Shown piece by piece: positions 23,385-34,700 of a stretch of 64,000 bases of DNA. Every line of letters begins with the position of its first letter. Positions within the stretch are counted from its first letter, which is position 1. The notes under the pieces were generated by a model, which had not been told where the DNA came from, did no database searches, and worked only from the letters and a program-made list of their open reading frames with translations. Source of the stretch: Lotus japonicus (Eukaryota > Streptophyta > Magnoliopsida > Fabales > Fabaceae); assembly GCF_012489685.1 (NCBI RefSeq), contig NC_080042.1, forward strand, positions 2,110,501 through 2,174,500, read 5' to 3'. Both the position numbers and the translations under genes were made by a program.

Positions 23385-23780
23385 CAAAATACCATTTCAT
23401 TTTCAGAGTCTCAATTGAGGACGTGATGAAGTTAATGGCAAGGTCTACATGTGTGTTTGGATTTCAATTTGCAAAATAGAGTTTGAGTAAATGTGGATTT
23501 GCATAATAGAGTTTGGGTCAAAGTGGGTTGATTGTAATATGATTTATATTTTTATACTTTTATTTTAAAATAGAGTTTGGGGTTAAAGTAGGTTTGGTTA
23601 AAATAAGGTGCAATACCATGCGGGTCTTGCACAACCGTTGGATGTATTCACTTTATACTAGGCAGCTAGGATTTCTTACATGTTCTGTTTCTTTTGCATT
23701 ATATGTAGAATCTTATCTTTTAATTTGTTATTTCTAGAATCTCCCCAATATAAAAATGAGAATTGTTATCCAGACCTCTC
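23385..23780. other. No gene; degenerate AATAGAGTTTGGGTCAAAG repeats
   Basis: Between 23,430 and 23,600 the word AATAGAGTTTG appears three times in degenerate tandem fashion. Otherwise nothing recognisable before the left end of MULE-1. Confidence 0.5.
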
Positions 23781-26700
23781 CCCCCATCTATTCAGACCCA
23801 AGGAAATACTAGATTCTCGAAAATACCCCATTCGAACGCACTCTAGGAGAGCGTGTTATCACACTTTTTCAAGGGCGATGAAGACGCACCATGCACAAGC
23901 GTCGTTAACGCTCGTAGTAGGTGCGATAAATTAATACCATCAGGTTTAATCGCAATTTCTGATTGCGTCTGGCACGCATGTCCAAAGTGCGGTTGAGACG
24001 CACTTTCAATACGCGACATTTAACAGAAACTTAACAGACATAAATAGATACTAAAATAGAAACTCACACACAACCTCAAAACAGAAACAGATAATGACAA
24101 TGCTGCAGGAAATGAAACAGATAATGGCAATCTTACATTATTATAATATTATAATAATATTACATTGTTACATTACAACAACGACTGTAATTTGCAATTC
24201 CACTATTACAACATTATAACATAAATAAACTAGTCATCAGCGAGATCTATGATTTCATCGCTCTGCGGTCCAGGTATATTTTCCAAAAATCTGGCCATGC
24301 GATCCAGGTACAATGATAACGTCATTGTGGATTAATCACCGGCAAAGGAAAGTCACTTGACATATGCGCCTACTAAATGATGATTTATATTGTTAATTAC
24401 TTTATAATGTTATGTAATGTGAATGTATACTAAATATAATAATGAAAAGTACCTTCACCCAATGGTTGTTGTTGACAAGGACCAAACATACAATATGTTG
24501 CTCCGACAGATGTGGCACTGGACCGGTGAGAGGAAGGTATGTAGAGCACCCCTTAGCTGACAAGGTCACGAATAGAATCTGGTACATTGTAGCAACAATG
24601 TGGCCCATATCAGGCATGCTTAACCACTTGTCCATTGTTGCAATCTCCCTCAGAGCAAAATGCAAGGCTTGCAGTACCTGATCGTAATGTTTGTTTGTGG
24701 TTACAAATCAAGGTAAATTGTCTTGCGTGATGTAAGCTCCCTTATCATTTCGTGTCGAACTTCATGCCAGTTATTTTCCCCCTTGCCCATCAAGGAAGCA
24801 ATGCATCTATATCCACAATTCTCATCATCGTCAACATTCACAATGTCAATTACATGTTGACGGAGGAATTCAGGCACTTCATGAATGTAGTTGGCTGAGT
24901 AAACTTTGGGTTTAGGGGCCGGTGGGGGGAGCAAAGGTGAGTTGCTAGCCATTCTCTTGCCTTTCTTCTTTGGTGCAGATTGTTTTGGTGTTAAGCTCTT
25001 CCGCTTTATTGAGCGGGTTTTAGGCACGTTACTGTTAGGAAGAGTTGAGTTGCTAGCTTGTAGTGATTTTACTTCTATCAACATTCTCCCACTTTGAAGG
25101 AAGACGTCTGGTTGAACTCTTAAGTTCACCAGGCCAGCCCTTTATTGGCAACTTGTTTGGAGGAGGATACAAAGAAGTCTAATCTGGGTATGCAATCTCC
25201 TGAAGCCTCTCTTTGATAGCTTGTTTCCTCGGAACATTAGCCTCTTCAAACATCTTCGCAATGACCTCCAACCCTGTTGTAATGCTCAATCCCATAACAG
25301 GTTGAGATTCATCAGGTGCAGCTGTTGTTGTAAGCCTCCTCCAATGTTGGTCCACTATCATCAATGGAATAGAAGCCATGATCGCAAGCTGACATGAACA
25401 AGGGAGGTCGTGCGTCCTTCTGATAGTACAGCCGCATTTTCCCACACGCGCTTTCTCCTTTGCGATCAACATAAGTGCATATCTTGACACTAGACCACGC
25501 AAGTTGTCATACAACTTCTCCTTGAATGTATGCTCCCTGATGAATATACTGTCCTGAAAAGCAACATTAATCTTTGTATGTTGGAGAAGTGTGCACCTAT
25601 GTATAGCTGCCCAAGCCGCACACAAGTCACTTTTGCTATCTTTGATGCACGCTTTGAGTTTTGCATGTGCACCTTCCACCCTGTGTAAAGGAATAACATT
25701 AATACGTACTTAATGAACAATAGGAAATGAAATGTCAGTGTATAAGAATGTACATGTTTATAGTTATGTTACCCATGTGCATATAACAGTCAATAGCATA
25801 CTTCAAAAACTTATGCTTAACCGGCAACCAAGTATCCTTCACGTATTGCATGAACTCAGAGTTCTCCCCAGTTATAGAGCACGCAAGAAGTGCATACTAG
25901 CATTAAACTCCTCTGCTAATTCAGAATACATAACTTTATTCCATGCGTCCCCGACATCATCCCACATCTTCTTCGGTTGGATAGTACGCTTGCACTTTGC
26001 CTTCACGCACTTAGAAATATGGAATTAGCATAGCAAGTGAGTAGTTGTAGGAAATGTTGCTTCAACTGCGTTCATCAAAGCAGTATCTGTGTTAGTAATG
26101 ATGACTTTAGGCATATCATCCTCTCTAAGTATCAACCCCCTCAGCTTTGGAAGCACCCATGTAACTTCAGGTTCACGCTCATTCCACATGTAGCCAAACC
26201 TGATGGTGTATGTGAATCCAACTGAAGTCATACAAACCATCTCCAAGAGCGGTATCCTATACTTGTTTGTCTTGTACGTGCTATCAAGCAAGACAACAGT
26301 AGGAAATTGGTTGAACAGCTGGATGGAAACTGGATTTGCTCAGAATAAGGAGCGGATCATAGTGGAACCATCTTCAAATCTAGACTAGTGTGCGTACTTG
26401 TCTTCCTCCAACAACCTCATCAAGTGGTGGATCTTTGTCAACGCTCCCCTCTTGGCCCTCATGTGTGCCATCCGCTCATTGTACACTTGTCGTATGGTAT
26501 TCAGTTTTTGAGGGTTGGCACTCTTCAATGCCAGCAGCATGTTACCTAGCTTAACTTTGTTGTCAACCCTTTTACCCACCATCTCCTTTTCTTCACTTGT
26601 AAGGCGACCGACATAGGCATGGCCATGCAGATTCTCAGCTGGCTTATGGTTGTGGTCTCCACGTACAACAGTCAACCTCCACAAACCATCTTCTGATGTG

Positions 26701-27660
26701 CGTCTCGCCTTGAGCCTGAATGGACAATCACATTTCTTGGTTCCTGTCCCCTTCCGCTTCAACTCAGGCTTGTACGGTTTGTACTTGCCACCCATCTCGC
26801 ACCCCAATATAGCCAATTGTCTACTTTTACTCCCACAACCCTTGCTCCCGCAATCAGACCTTCTTATAATGATCACAAAGCTTAATTGCTTTCCTACACC
26901 TTTAACCCAATCCATAACCTCATCCCGAGTAGCAAAAACCTGCATACATTCGGACATATAGGTATCATGTCTAAATTCAGGACAATTCAACTATACTCAT
27001 GAGTGAAGGTATATGAAAATACCGTGTCTGTGGTAAATTGCTCAGTGTAGTCCATGGCAATTGGCACATCATCGCTAAAATTTACATTGGCTAACTGTCT
27101 TTCTTCCACATTTTTTTCAGGTACCTTTTCTCCAAGCATATCCACTTCATATGATTTAGGGAAACTTATTCTGAAATAAACAGATACACGAACGATTTAC
27201 TGGTTCTGAACTGCAAATAATCACACTATGAACATGCGTCAACATCACACTATAAACGTGCGACGTAGACGCTGTTTGATGGCGCGTCAATACAATAAAA
27301 TAAAAAAATCAATGGCACATCGCAGTTACAAACTGCGTTGGGGATGCTCTTAACGAGTGCGTCTATAACGCACTCAACAAGGGCGTTACAAACGCACTTG
27401 TAACGAGCGTTTGTAACGCACGTTTAAGACGCGACAAATCTGAATCGGGAAATGCAGCAGTTACCTTTACAGACGACGGCGAATAGTAGCAGAGAGGAGA
27501 CAGCGGTGTGGGCGGACAGTGATGACGGAGACGGCAGTGTGGGCGGACGGCGACGACGAACACGGTGGCGTCTGTGGCGGTGGCCAGCGGTAGGAGAAGA
27601 GGAGAGGTTGATGGGTTTAGAAGTTTGCAGTGGGGGGGGGGGGTTAGAAGAAACCAAGCA
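23780..27660 (-). mobile_element. MULE-1: decayed Mutator-like element with FAR1-MULE-SWIM-OTU gene
   Basis: Boundaries are approximate. The 3' side (23815-24005) and the first intron (27235-27430) are both packed with ACGCAC/GTGCGT words, a subterminal motif not seen at this density elsewhere in the window. A GC-rich minus-strand leader exon lies at about 27660-27468, ending AAAG|GTAACTG. I could not find a clean terminal inverted repeat pair. The right end is cut close by the copia-type element inserted at 27706. Confidence 0.6.
24230..27139 (-). pseudogene. Mutator-like transposase with C-terminal OTU cysteine-protease domain (MULE-1), inactivated
   Basis: Read 5' to 3' on the minus strand: a short acidic N-terminal exon (27139-27023); intron; FAR1/WRKY-GCM1-type zinc finger from 26939 (CDCPF...HNHKP); MULE core from about 26330 (LLDSTYKTNKY, then IITNTDTALMNA); SWIM finger near 25440 (CGC...HDLPCSC); a Lys/Pro-rich linker; OTU domain (DENCGYRC at about 24825, catalytic-type NNNHWV near 24450); intron; and last exon ending IIDLADD at 24230. 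It is broken by in-frame stops after KYAH (26385), after RSLF (about 26340) and after HLLC (26025), and by frame changes including one near 24705. The second catalytic Asp position of the transposase reads Asn. The same architecture is found in MULE-2. Non-functional as transposase. Confidence 0.85.
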
Positions 27661-27664
27661 CTTC

Positions 27665-27691
27665 AATAGGACTACATAAAATTATGTACAA
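27665..27691. repeat. 27-bp sequence shared with the PAP 3' flank
   Basis: AATAGGACTACATAAAATTA followed by TGTACAA is repeated exactly at 36519-36545, 26 bases beyond the PAP stop codon. The two copies bracket the copia-type insertion and the intervening flank. Confidence 0.85.
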
Positions 27692-27705
27692 CATCACTTG
27701 GAACT

Positions 27706-28628
27706 TGAAATTCTGGCACACGCGGACAGATGTTCTACCAGATGTCTAAGACATCTTGTACATCTTGTACAACATGATACAAAACAGTTAATTGAATATG
27801 CAATAAAAAGAACATAAAATGAGACAAGACACACAGGATTGTTAACCCAGTTCGGTGCAAAATCACCTACGTCTGGAGGGTTTTCACCCAAGAGAAAGAT
27901 AATTCACTATTAAGAGAAATTGTACACAAAAGGTCTTAACAGAACTGCCCCAGTTCCCAGCCTTTTCTACCTATCTCTACAAGTGATTAATACTTAGTCC
28001 TCCCCCTAAGTATGAGAGCCCCTCTCACTTTCTCTCAATCAGTGCCACAGTGATTCAATAGCTCACAACACGAGCAAAGAAAGATCTCATGATCAAACAA
28101 CAAAAAAACAATTCTCAGCAAAAGAATCAATACATGAATAAGCTGAGAGAACAACAAGTGTGAACACAGTCAAGAGTAAACCCTAGTTTTACTCAACAGA
28201 AGCTCTCTACCTAACACTAGGTTTCGTTCTTCATATATAGCAGTCATCCAGACCTTGTCTTCGATGGGCTTGGACAAGCAAAGGTCCACACAACACTCAA
28301 GGAGTTAGTAGGAAACAAATCTGCAGAAGAATCTTCAATATAAAGTTTCCTATTCCAGAAATAAAACTCCAACAAATCTTCAAATCAAATTTTTGAAACC
28401 GATTTGATTACATAATAATACAATCCTTGAACGGCACACAGAAGCTTCCAGAAATACCCTATCTTGATCACCAAGTAATCAGAACGAAGCTTCACAGAAA
28501 ACCTAGCCAACTTATTGCAGGTTTTGCAGGGACAGATGTCACAGGCAAGATGTTGTGACATCGGGTCCGACATGTTGGCCAAAAACTTAACTTAGCTAAA
28601 ATGCAGACAACATAACAAAGGAACAACA
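27706..28628 (-). repeat. 3' LTR of the gag-protease copia-type element
   Basis: Bounded by TSD GAACT on the left and by the polypurine tract on the right. It differs from the other LTR by a few substitutions and a short tandem duplication (an extra TACATCTTG near 27755). Confidence 0.9.
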
Positions 28629-29165
28629 ATCTCCCCCTTTGTCAAATTTTAGCTAATACAATTCACTACCATAAAAAACTCTTCAACAGCTTGGAACTTG
28701 AAAAACACTTGAATCATCATAGAAGAGCATCCAACAAACAAGGTAGCTTACACATCAACATAGCTAGTAGCCTTAGCTATGCACATTTCCATCTCAGAAC
28801 CATTCTCAGTGCAGCAAAATACCATATCAGAGTTTAGCACAACAGCACACAATCAACTATCACAAACAACAAGATGTTGTTTGTATAGAACACGCAACTG
28901 CACAGTAGCAAGAAGCTACCAAACCACAATAGCAGAAAGCCATAAAGAACCAGCTACCAAATACCAGAGATAACCAAATACTAATTACTCCCCCTTATTA
29001 GCATAATTTGGCAAAGGTAGGCATAACAGAATAGCATCTAAGTGCTTACCAGAGCTATCCACAGAAGTCAGCAACACCATATTCAAGAATTATACAGACC
29101 AGGAGCACATAAGAAGCACACATAGCCACACAGGGCTCAAATACATCCAAAGGAAAAAAACTAAA

Positions 29166-29849
29166 TCAAAGAGATGTGCTCTGAGTTGCAGAACTCTCAG
29201 AACCAGTGACATCCTCTTCATCTTCATCTTCATTGTCTTCCTCTTCTTCTTCCTCTACAGTCTCCTCAGTCTCAGCATCTGCTTCTTCACCAGCAACAGC
29301 CTCAACTTCCTCTTCTTCACTTTCTTCCTCAGCAGCATCAGTTGCAACATCTGACATAGTCTTGATGAGTTGATCAACATTGAGTTTTCTGACCTTGCAA
29401 GCCTGAATAGTGTCACCAAGAGACTTGGAGACCGCCTTCAACTCAGCCAAGATGTCTTCCTTGCTAGAACCAACTGCCTTAGTGCCACTGGCACTGGCAG
29501 TTCCCTTTGCTGCAGAGAGCACAATGTCTGGAACATGTGTCCCAGCAAACAACCAGTAATCAAACTTGAGAAGCAGGGGCTTCTTACCTTGAGACTCATC
29601 AGCCCTCATAATAGTAGGTTGTTGATGTGCAATGATCTCTGAGAGGAGACAAGGAAACATGATAGGCAACCTTACAGCATATGATCCAGCATGCTTGAGG
29701 GTCTGCTCAAAAACCAGATTACCAAAATCAAACTCACCTCCTGTTCCAACCAAATAAAGCATTCCGGCCAGAGGTGGAGTTACACCAGACAAGTGATTGG
29801 TGGCCATCCAATTTGCAGTACCAATCTTGTAGAGAACAGCGTAGGCCAC
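29166..29849 (-). pseudogene. Frame-shifted C-terminal part of the same 3' ORF, with an acidic tail
   Basis: A 227-codon frame that continues the plant transposon-type domain of the upstream ORF after a frame change near 29840. The last 60 residues are almost all Glu/Asp with Ala/Val. It ends 540 bases before the 3' LTR. Without the upstream part it has no plausible start of its own. The interval 28629-29165 is non-coding element sequence containing the polypurine tract. Confidence 0.55.
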
Positions 29850-31150
29850 TTCCTGACCAACTTCCCAGTCAGGGTTGTAGCAACCCTATTCAAATCAGGC
29901 TCCCCCTGAGCCACAGCAACAGGGCTTCTGCCCAAAAACTCATTGATCACTTCAGAAGAGAAGTTGATGCACTTTCCCCTCACAAACACCTTCCTGTACT
30001 CTGCACTGGAAGCATCATCACAATCAGCAGGGATGTTTATAATGAACTCCCTAACAAGCTTGTCAAAACATCTGCCAAGATCCTTGACAGTCTTCATCAA
30101 ACCAGCAGCAGAGATAACCTCCATGATTTCCTTGAGTTCCAAGGCATCTTCATGTAGTTCCCTTTCAACAACAAGCCTCCTTTGAACCACATATTTCCAT
30201 CTCTGAGCAGAGTCTGGAAAATGAAAGGACACATTGTCCACAGGAGCATCAGGAACATGTTGAGGAATCCTCTTACCTTTCATTCTTTTTCTGGCTGTGG
30301 TTGATATGTCAGGAACATCTTGTCTGACATCTGGCTCAGAATCAGAATCAGGTACATGCTTTCTTTTTATTCCTGGAGAGGGTTCAATCTTCTTTTCTTT
30401 CTTTTTCTTCTTCTCAGGAACTTGTACCTGAGAACTTTTGTACGTCTTGGGTGTCTTGTGCATTGGATCTTCCTTCTTCTTGCTTCTCCTCTCTACATCC
30501 TTCTTGCTGGCAGACACTGTAGCCTTCTGTCCAGCAGATGCCTTCGTGTACACTTCTTCATTATCAGAGACCTCATCTTCAGAGGCAACCAACACTGGTT
30601 CCTTACCCTTTCTTGACACAGCCTCCTGGATGTTCTCATGAGACATTTCAACAGAGGGAGTCTTCTCACTTGAAGATTCCTGAGCAGCAACATTGGTGTT
30701 ATCTTCCTTCTCTACATCAAATTCACTAGGGTTTGCTTCAGAGTTTGGTTCAGAATCATGATCAACCTGTGATTCAACATTTAGCACGACATCCTGTGCA
30801 GTTGCAACATCAGCAAGTGTCTCCAGGATATTGTGTATAACTTGCTCTGCTTCAGTATCGACAGCATCCCTTTCTTGGTTATCATCAGCAGGTGAATCAG
30901 GAATGGAATCCTCTGAGATATCCTGAACACTTGATGCTTTACCTCGCTTGACAACATGCTTGATCCTCATGCTCCTTGTCCTCTTAGCAGGTCCAGATGA
31001 TTCTGGAGAAACAGTTTTTGCAGCGGAACGAGTAACCCTGGAGGGAGTAGAGGTAGCAGTCTTTAACCAAGAAATTTGACTCCATGCGAGTTCTTGATAG
31101 GTTTGAGACTGGTGATGGTCTTCTTTCCAGAATCTTGAGTCATGGTGCAC
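29780..31150 (-). CDS. 3' ORF of the copia-type element: Lys/Glu-rich protein with putative plant transposon domain, N-terminal part
   Basis: A 456-codon frame. The N-terminal 250 residues are Ser/Lys/Glu-rich and low complexity. From about residue 290 (RWKYVVQRR onward) to the end it resembles the putative plant transposon protein domain often encoded 3' of gag-pol in plant copia elements and sometimes called envelope-like. The first residues overlap the gag-protease frame, so the real start is uncertain. Similarity to the domain continues in another frame at 29849, so this copy is probably split by a frameshift. Described only; no function is inferred beyond element-encoded protein. Confidence 0.55.
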   Translation of the reverse strand: MHHDSRFWKEDHHQSQTYQELAWSQISWLKTATSTPSRVTRSAAKTVSPESSGPAKRTRSMRIKHVVKRGKASSVQDISEDSIPDSPADDNQERDAVDTEAEQVIHNILETLADVATAQDVVLNVESQVDHDSEPNSEANPSEFDVEKEDNTNVAAQESSSEKTPSVEMSHENIQEAVSRKGKEPVLVASEDEVSDNEEVYTKASAGQKATVSASKKDVERRSKKKEDPMHKTPKTYKSSQVQVPEKKKKKEKKIEPSPGIKRKHVPDSDSEPDVRQDVPDISTTARKRMKGKRIPQHVPDAPVDNVSFHFPDSAQRWKYVVQRRLVVERELHEDALELKEIMEVISAAGLMKTVKDLGRCFDKLVREFIINIPADCDDASSAEYRKVFVRGKCINFSSEVINEFLGRSPVAVAQGEPDLNRVATTLTGKLVRKWPTLFSTRLVLQIGWPPITCLV

Positions 31151-34100
31151 GTGAATTGGAGGAAGAATGAAAAATAACCGTTACGAGGTTTGCAAAGAGA
31201 ATAGTCAGATTTCTTGAGCAAATGCACAAACCAGTTTGTGGCTTCCAGCATGCGATCATGGGCAGTTATATAATGAACAATATAGCCGTTGCCCGTGACA
31301 TGTGTCATTAACTGCAATAAGTCAGTTAATACCCAAATCCCTAACTTCCTTTTTAACTTTTCTAACTTGGCCATAATTTTAGCACAAATATCTGACAATA
31401 AAAGGCTATTTTCCACACGTTTCACAACGATCTCTTTTTCAACTAACCTTTCAACATAGCAGTTATTTGTGTGCTTGCTTCTGTCATGATGATGCAGATC
31501 ATTAAAAAAGATGAACCTCTTCAGATAGTCATGACACAATGTTTTAACATTGGACCTAACATCGTGTTTTGACATATAATTCTTTCTCCAACCCATGATT
31601 TTCCCAAGTTCAAGAACAATGTAATTCTTCTCAGTATTTAACCCAGAAGTCCATTTTTGCCATTTACTAGACCATGATCTATCACTCTTTTTCCACACCA
31701 ACCATTCTTCAGAAGCTTTAACAAGATAACTCTTTTTCAACACTCCATAAGTCTCAGATTTTAGTGTACCCTCTGATCTGCTTGAACCTAGTATTTCAAT
31801 CTTGCTGCTACACAAATCTTGACAGCTATTTCCCTTGATCAATTCTTCCTGAGATAGCAATGATGTTCTTTTCTGTGTAGTATTTTCCAGATGATCATCC
31901 TTGTTCAAGATACTGACACCTTTACTTGGAGTCACAATCAAAGAGTTCTTCATATGTTTCATACCATGTTCTGACATATGGTCTGACAACCATGTTTCTA
32001 CACTCTTTTCATTAAATATCTGGGAAAAGATCAACCTCCCTGTGATTGTCATGACAAGTGAGATTATATCAGTTCTATTGTATCCCTTGATCAGTACCTT
32101 GTTAATTCTTCTACACACAGTTCTTGGATCTTGAATTAATTCATCAGAACCCCTTTGCCACTTGTGAGCTTCCTTGGAAGAATCATTGATCGCATTTAAC
32201 TGGACAAGACTCAGTGTTTCTTGTGTCAGGTCACCTTCTGGAAGGGTTTTCTTGGAGCTTTTTGACATGAGACATTTATTTGCACAATTTTCTTTAGACT
32301 TTTCAAGAAATTGCAGCATTCTGATGAAGGAATCTTCCATCTGAGTCCCTCTAGTCTTACTCTCCTCATCTGATTCACAGGTTGTCATAATGCTTGTAAC
32401 AACTGGATCTTTATCAGCTGAAACCATCTTGTTTTCACTACTTTGTACAGCTCTTGTATCCTCTTCCCCTTTTTCTGAGTCCACTCTTCTCTTTTGCCTG
32501 TTTGCTTCTCTGGAAATGATCTTTTTCATGAGCTTCCCAAATTTTGCATCTTCAGCCTTGCTAGTCAAATATCCTGGTGGCATGTGTTTGAAATGAGGAC
32601 ACCACTTGTAGCAATCATCCTTTGTTCTCACACCTTTCATCACAACTCTATCTGTTGCATTTGTTACTTGACATCCATACTTGCTAAAGGTCACATTCAG
32701 CTCCAAATCACAAATTTGGCTTATACTGATTAAGTTTGCAATCAAACCTTCTACAAGTAATACTTCATTAAGTTCAGGTGAAGTTCTACTGTCAAGTTTT
32801 CCAGATCCTATGATTTTTCCTTTGACTCCACCACCAAAAGTTACATCTCCTGCAGCAAGTGGTTTTAAATTAGCAAAATATTCTTCTATATCTGTCATAT
32901 GTCTGGAACATCCACTGTCAAAGTACCAATCTTCTTTCAATGAGACTTCTGCAGAGGTAGAGCCAACAAATGCATTCAAATTGCTTTTAGGCCTCCATTC
33001 TTTCTTCTTTGATTTGTGACTTCCAGACTGAGATGTCTTAGCCTCTGTATATCCATGTAGCCTATAACAATGTGATCTGATGTGACCATGTTTTCCACAG
33101 TGATTACATTTCCATCCTGAATTTCCTTTCTTCTGAACATGAGATGTTTGTGGATACACATGTCTGACCCCTTGTTGAGACATTTGGTTTGACATGTGAA
33201 ATTCAGATTTCCTCTCAGCAGGTACAAACTGATGAGTTGTCCTTTTGAAATCATTAGTTGTGGAATCATTCTCATACCCTAACCCTTTCAGGTCTTTGGT
33301 AGTCTTTCCTGATTCTAGCATCAAATCAAACATATTAGTACCATTATTTAACATACGTACAAATTTGATCATACCTTCAATTCTGGATTTCAGAACAGAC
33401 ACCTTCTCTTGAAGATTATCATTGATACTGAGAAGATCTTGCTTTTCTTTACGTAGTTTCTCCACAGTACTATTTATCTTCTTACCATAGTCACAAGCTT
33501 CATGCCACTTTTTCAGTAAGATCTCATAGTTTTCAGCTAGTTCTTCTTTTGAGACATTCTTATTACTGGAATCTATCTCTGAGTTATACTTCACCGTTAG
33601 TCCCATTACAAGATTTTCACCTTCATCTTCTGAATCATCATCAGACCAGGTAGCCACCATTCCTTTTCCTTGCTTCTTTAGAAAAGTGGCACATTCAGAT
33701 CTAATGTGGCCATACCCTTCACACTCATGACATTGTACTCGTTTTGCTTTGTTAGATTTGACTTCTTCCTTGTCTTTCAGTGCATTCCCTGAGTTCTTGA
33801 TGATGTCAGACCGTTTGTCTGAGACATTTGGTCTGGATCTTCTGTCAAATTTTCTCATGACCCTGTTGAACTTCCTACCAAGCAAGGCTATGGCTTCTGA
33901 CAAATTTTCGTCTGCATCTTTGTCACTTTGATCTTCATCCATATTAGACACAAAAGCAATGCTTTTGTTCTTTTTCTCTGGCCTATCATTCAGAGACATT
34001 TCAAAAGTTTGTAATGATCCAATAAGTTCATCCACTTTGATGCTGCTGATATCCTGTGCCTCATCTATGGCAGTAACTTTCATATCAAATTTGTTGGGCA

Positions 34101-34635
34101 ATGACCTGAGAATTTTTCTGACAAGCTTCTCATCTGACATAGGTTCTCCTAGAGCAAAAGAAGCATTAGCAATATCACGTACACGCATGTGAAACTCAGA
34201 GATTGTTTCTTCCTCCTTCATCTTGAGATTTTCAAACTGTGTAGTTAGCAATTGAAGTCTTGACAAGCGAACTCTGGTTGTGCCTTCATGAGCAACCTTG
34301 AGAATCTCCCAAGCATCCTTAGCAATAGTGCAAGTATGAATCAGCCTGAACATGTTTTTGTCCACACCATTGAAAATAGCATTAAGAGCCTTAGAGTTTG
34401 CAGCAGCTTCTTCATCTTCTGTCTTGCTCCAGTTCACTTCAGATTTGAGTTCAATAGTAGACGTTCCTTCTTTAGTTTGTACTGGATGAGTCCACCCTTT
34501 AAGCACTGACTTGTAAACTTTTCCATCATCAATAGATCTGAGAAATGCAACCATGCGAGCCTTCCAGTAGTCATAATTTGTCCCATCAAGCATAGGTGGT
34601 CTGTGAATTGAAACCACATCCTTGCCGTTGTCCAT
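31063..34635 (-). CDS. Gag-protease polyprotein, 1190 codons, with an unrecognised C-terminal half
   Basis: Residues 1-230 form a copia-type Gag (UBN2-like). A CCHC zinc knuckle lies at 302-315 (CHECEGYGHIRSEC) and a second at 510-523 (CNHCGKHGHIRSHC), with a coiled-coil-prone stretch between (about 360-430). An aspartic protease motif, YFDSGC, is at 571-576. A short pre-integrase-like stretch follows to about 720. After this, where integrase and polymerase should come, there are about 470 residues with none of their motifs (no DDE pattern, no YVDD). The frame stays open throughout, which argues that the altered coding region is recent or maintained. It overlaps the next ORF by about 90 bases in another frame. 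The start is the first Met after the primer site. Confidence 0.85.
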   Translation of the reverse strand: MDNGKDVVSIHRPPMLDGTNYDYWKARMVAFLRSIDDGKVYKSVLKGWTHPVQTKEGTSTIELKSEVNWSKTEDEEAAANSKALNAIFNGVDKNMFRLIHTCTIAKDAWEILKVAHEGTTRVRLSRLQLLTTQFENLKMKEEETISEFHMRVRDIANASFALGEPMSDEKLVRKILRSLPNKFDMKVTAIDEAQDISSIKVDELIGSLQTFEMSLNDRPEKKNKSIAFVSNMDEDQSDKDADENLSEAIALLGRKFNRVMRKFDRRSRPNVSDKRSDIIKNSGNALKDKEEVKSNKAKRVQCHECEGYGHIRSECATFLKKQGKGMVATWSDDDSEDEGENLVMGLTVKYNSEIDSSNKNVSKEELAENYEILLKKWHEACDYGKKINSTVEKLRKEKQDLLSINDNLQEKVSVLKSRIEGMIKFVRMLNNGTNMFDLMLESGKTTKDLKGLGYENDSTTNDFKRTTHQFVPAERKSEFHMSNQMSQQGVRHVYPQTSHVQKKGNSGWKCNHCGKHGHIRSHCYRLHGYTEAKTSQSGSHKSKKKEWRPKSNLNAFVGSTSAEVSLKEDWYFDSGCSRHMTDIEEYFANLKPLAAGDVTFGGGVKGKIIGSGKLDSRTSPELNEVLLVEGLIANLISISQICDLELNVTFSKYGCQVTNATDRVVMKGVRTKDDCYKWCPHFKHMPPGYLTSKAEDAKFGKLMKKIISREANRQKRRVDSEKGEEDTRAVQSSENKMVSADKDPVVTSIMTTCESDEESKTRGTQMEDSFIRMLQFLEKSKENCANKCLMSKSSKKTLPEGDLTQETLSLVQLNAINDSSKEAHKWQRGSDELIQDPRTVCRRINKVLIKGYNRTDIISLVMTITGRLIFSQIFNEKSVETWLSDHMSEHGMKHMKNSLIVTPSKGVSILNKDDHLENTTQKRTSLLSQEELIKGNSCQDLCSSKIEILGSSRSEGTLKSETYGVLKKSYLVKASEEWLVWKKSDRSWSSKWQKWTSGLNTEKNYIVLELGKIMGWRKNYMSKHDVRSNVKTLCHDYLKRFIFFNDLHHHDRSKHTNNCYVERLVEKEIVVKRVENSLLLSDICAKIMAKLEKLKRKLGIWVLTDLLQLMTHVTGNGYIVHYITAHDRMLEATNWFVHLLKKSDYSLCKPRNGYFSFFLQFTCTMTQDSGKKTITSLKPIKNSHGVKFLG

Positions 34636-34700
34636 GATAGCAGAATAGTAAATCCCTGGAGCTCACCTAAACAGAACAGGGTGTCTGCTCTTATGCCAAT

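Noticed and set aside
26650..26961. 103-codon plus-strand frame
   Set aside because: Antisense shadow of the MULE-1 zinc-finger exon.
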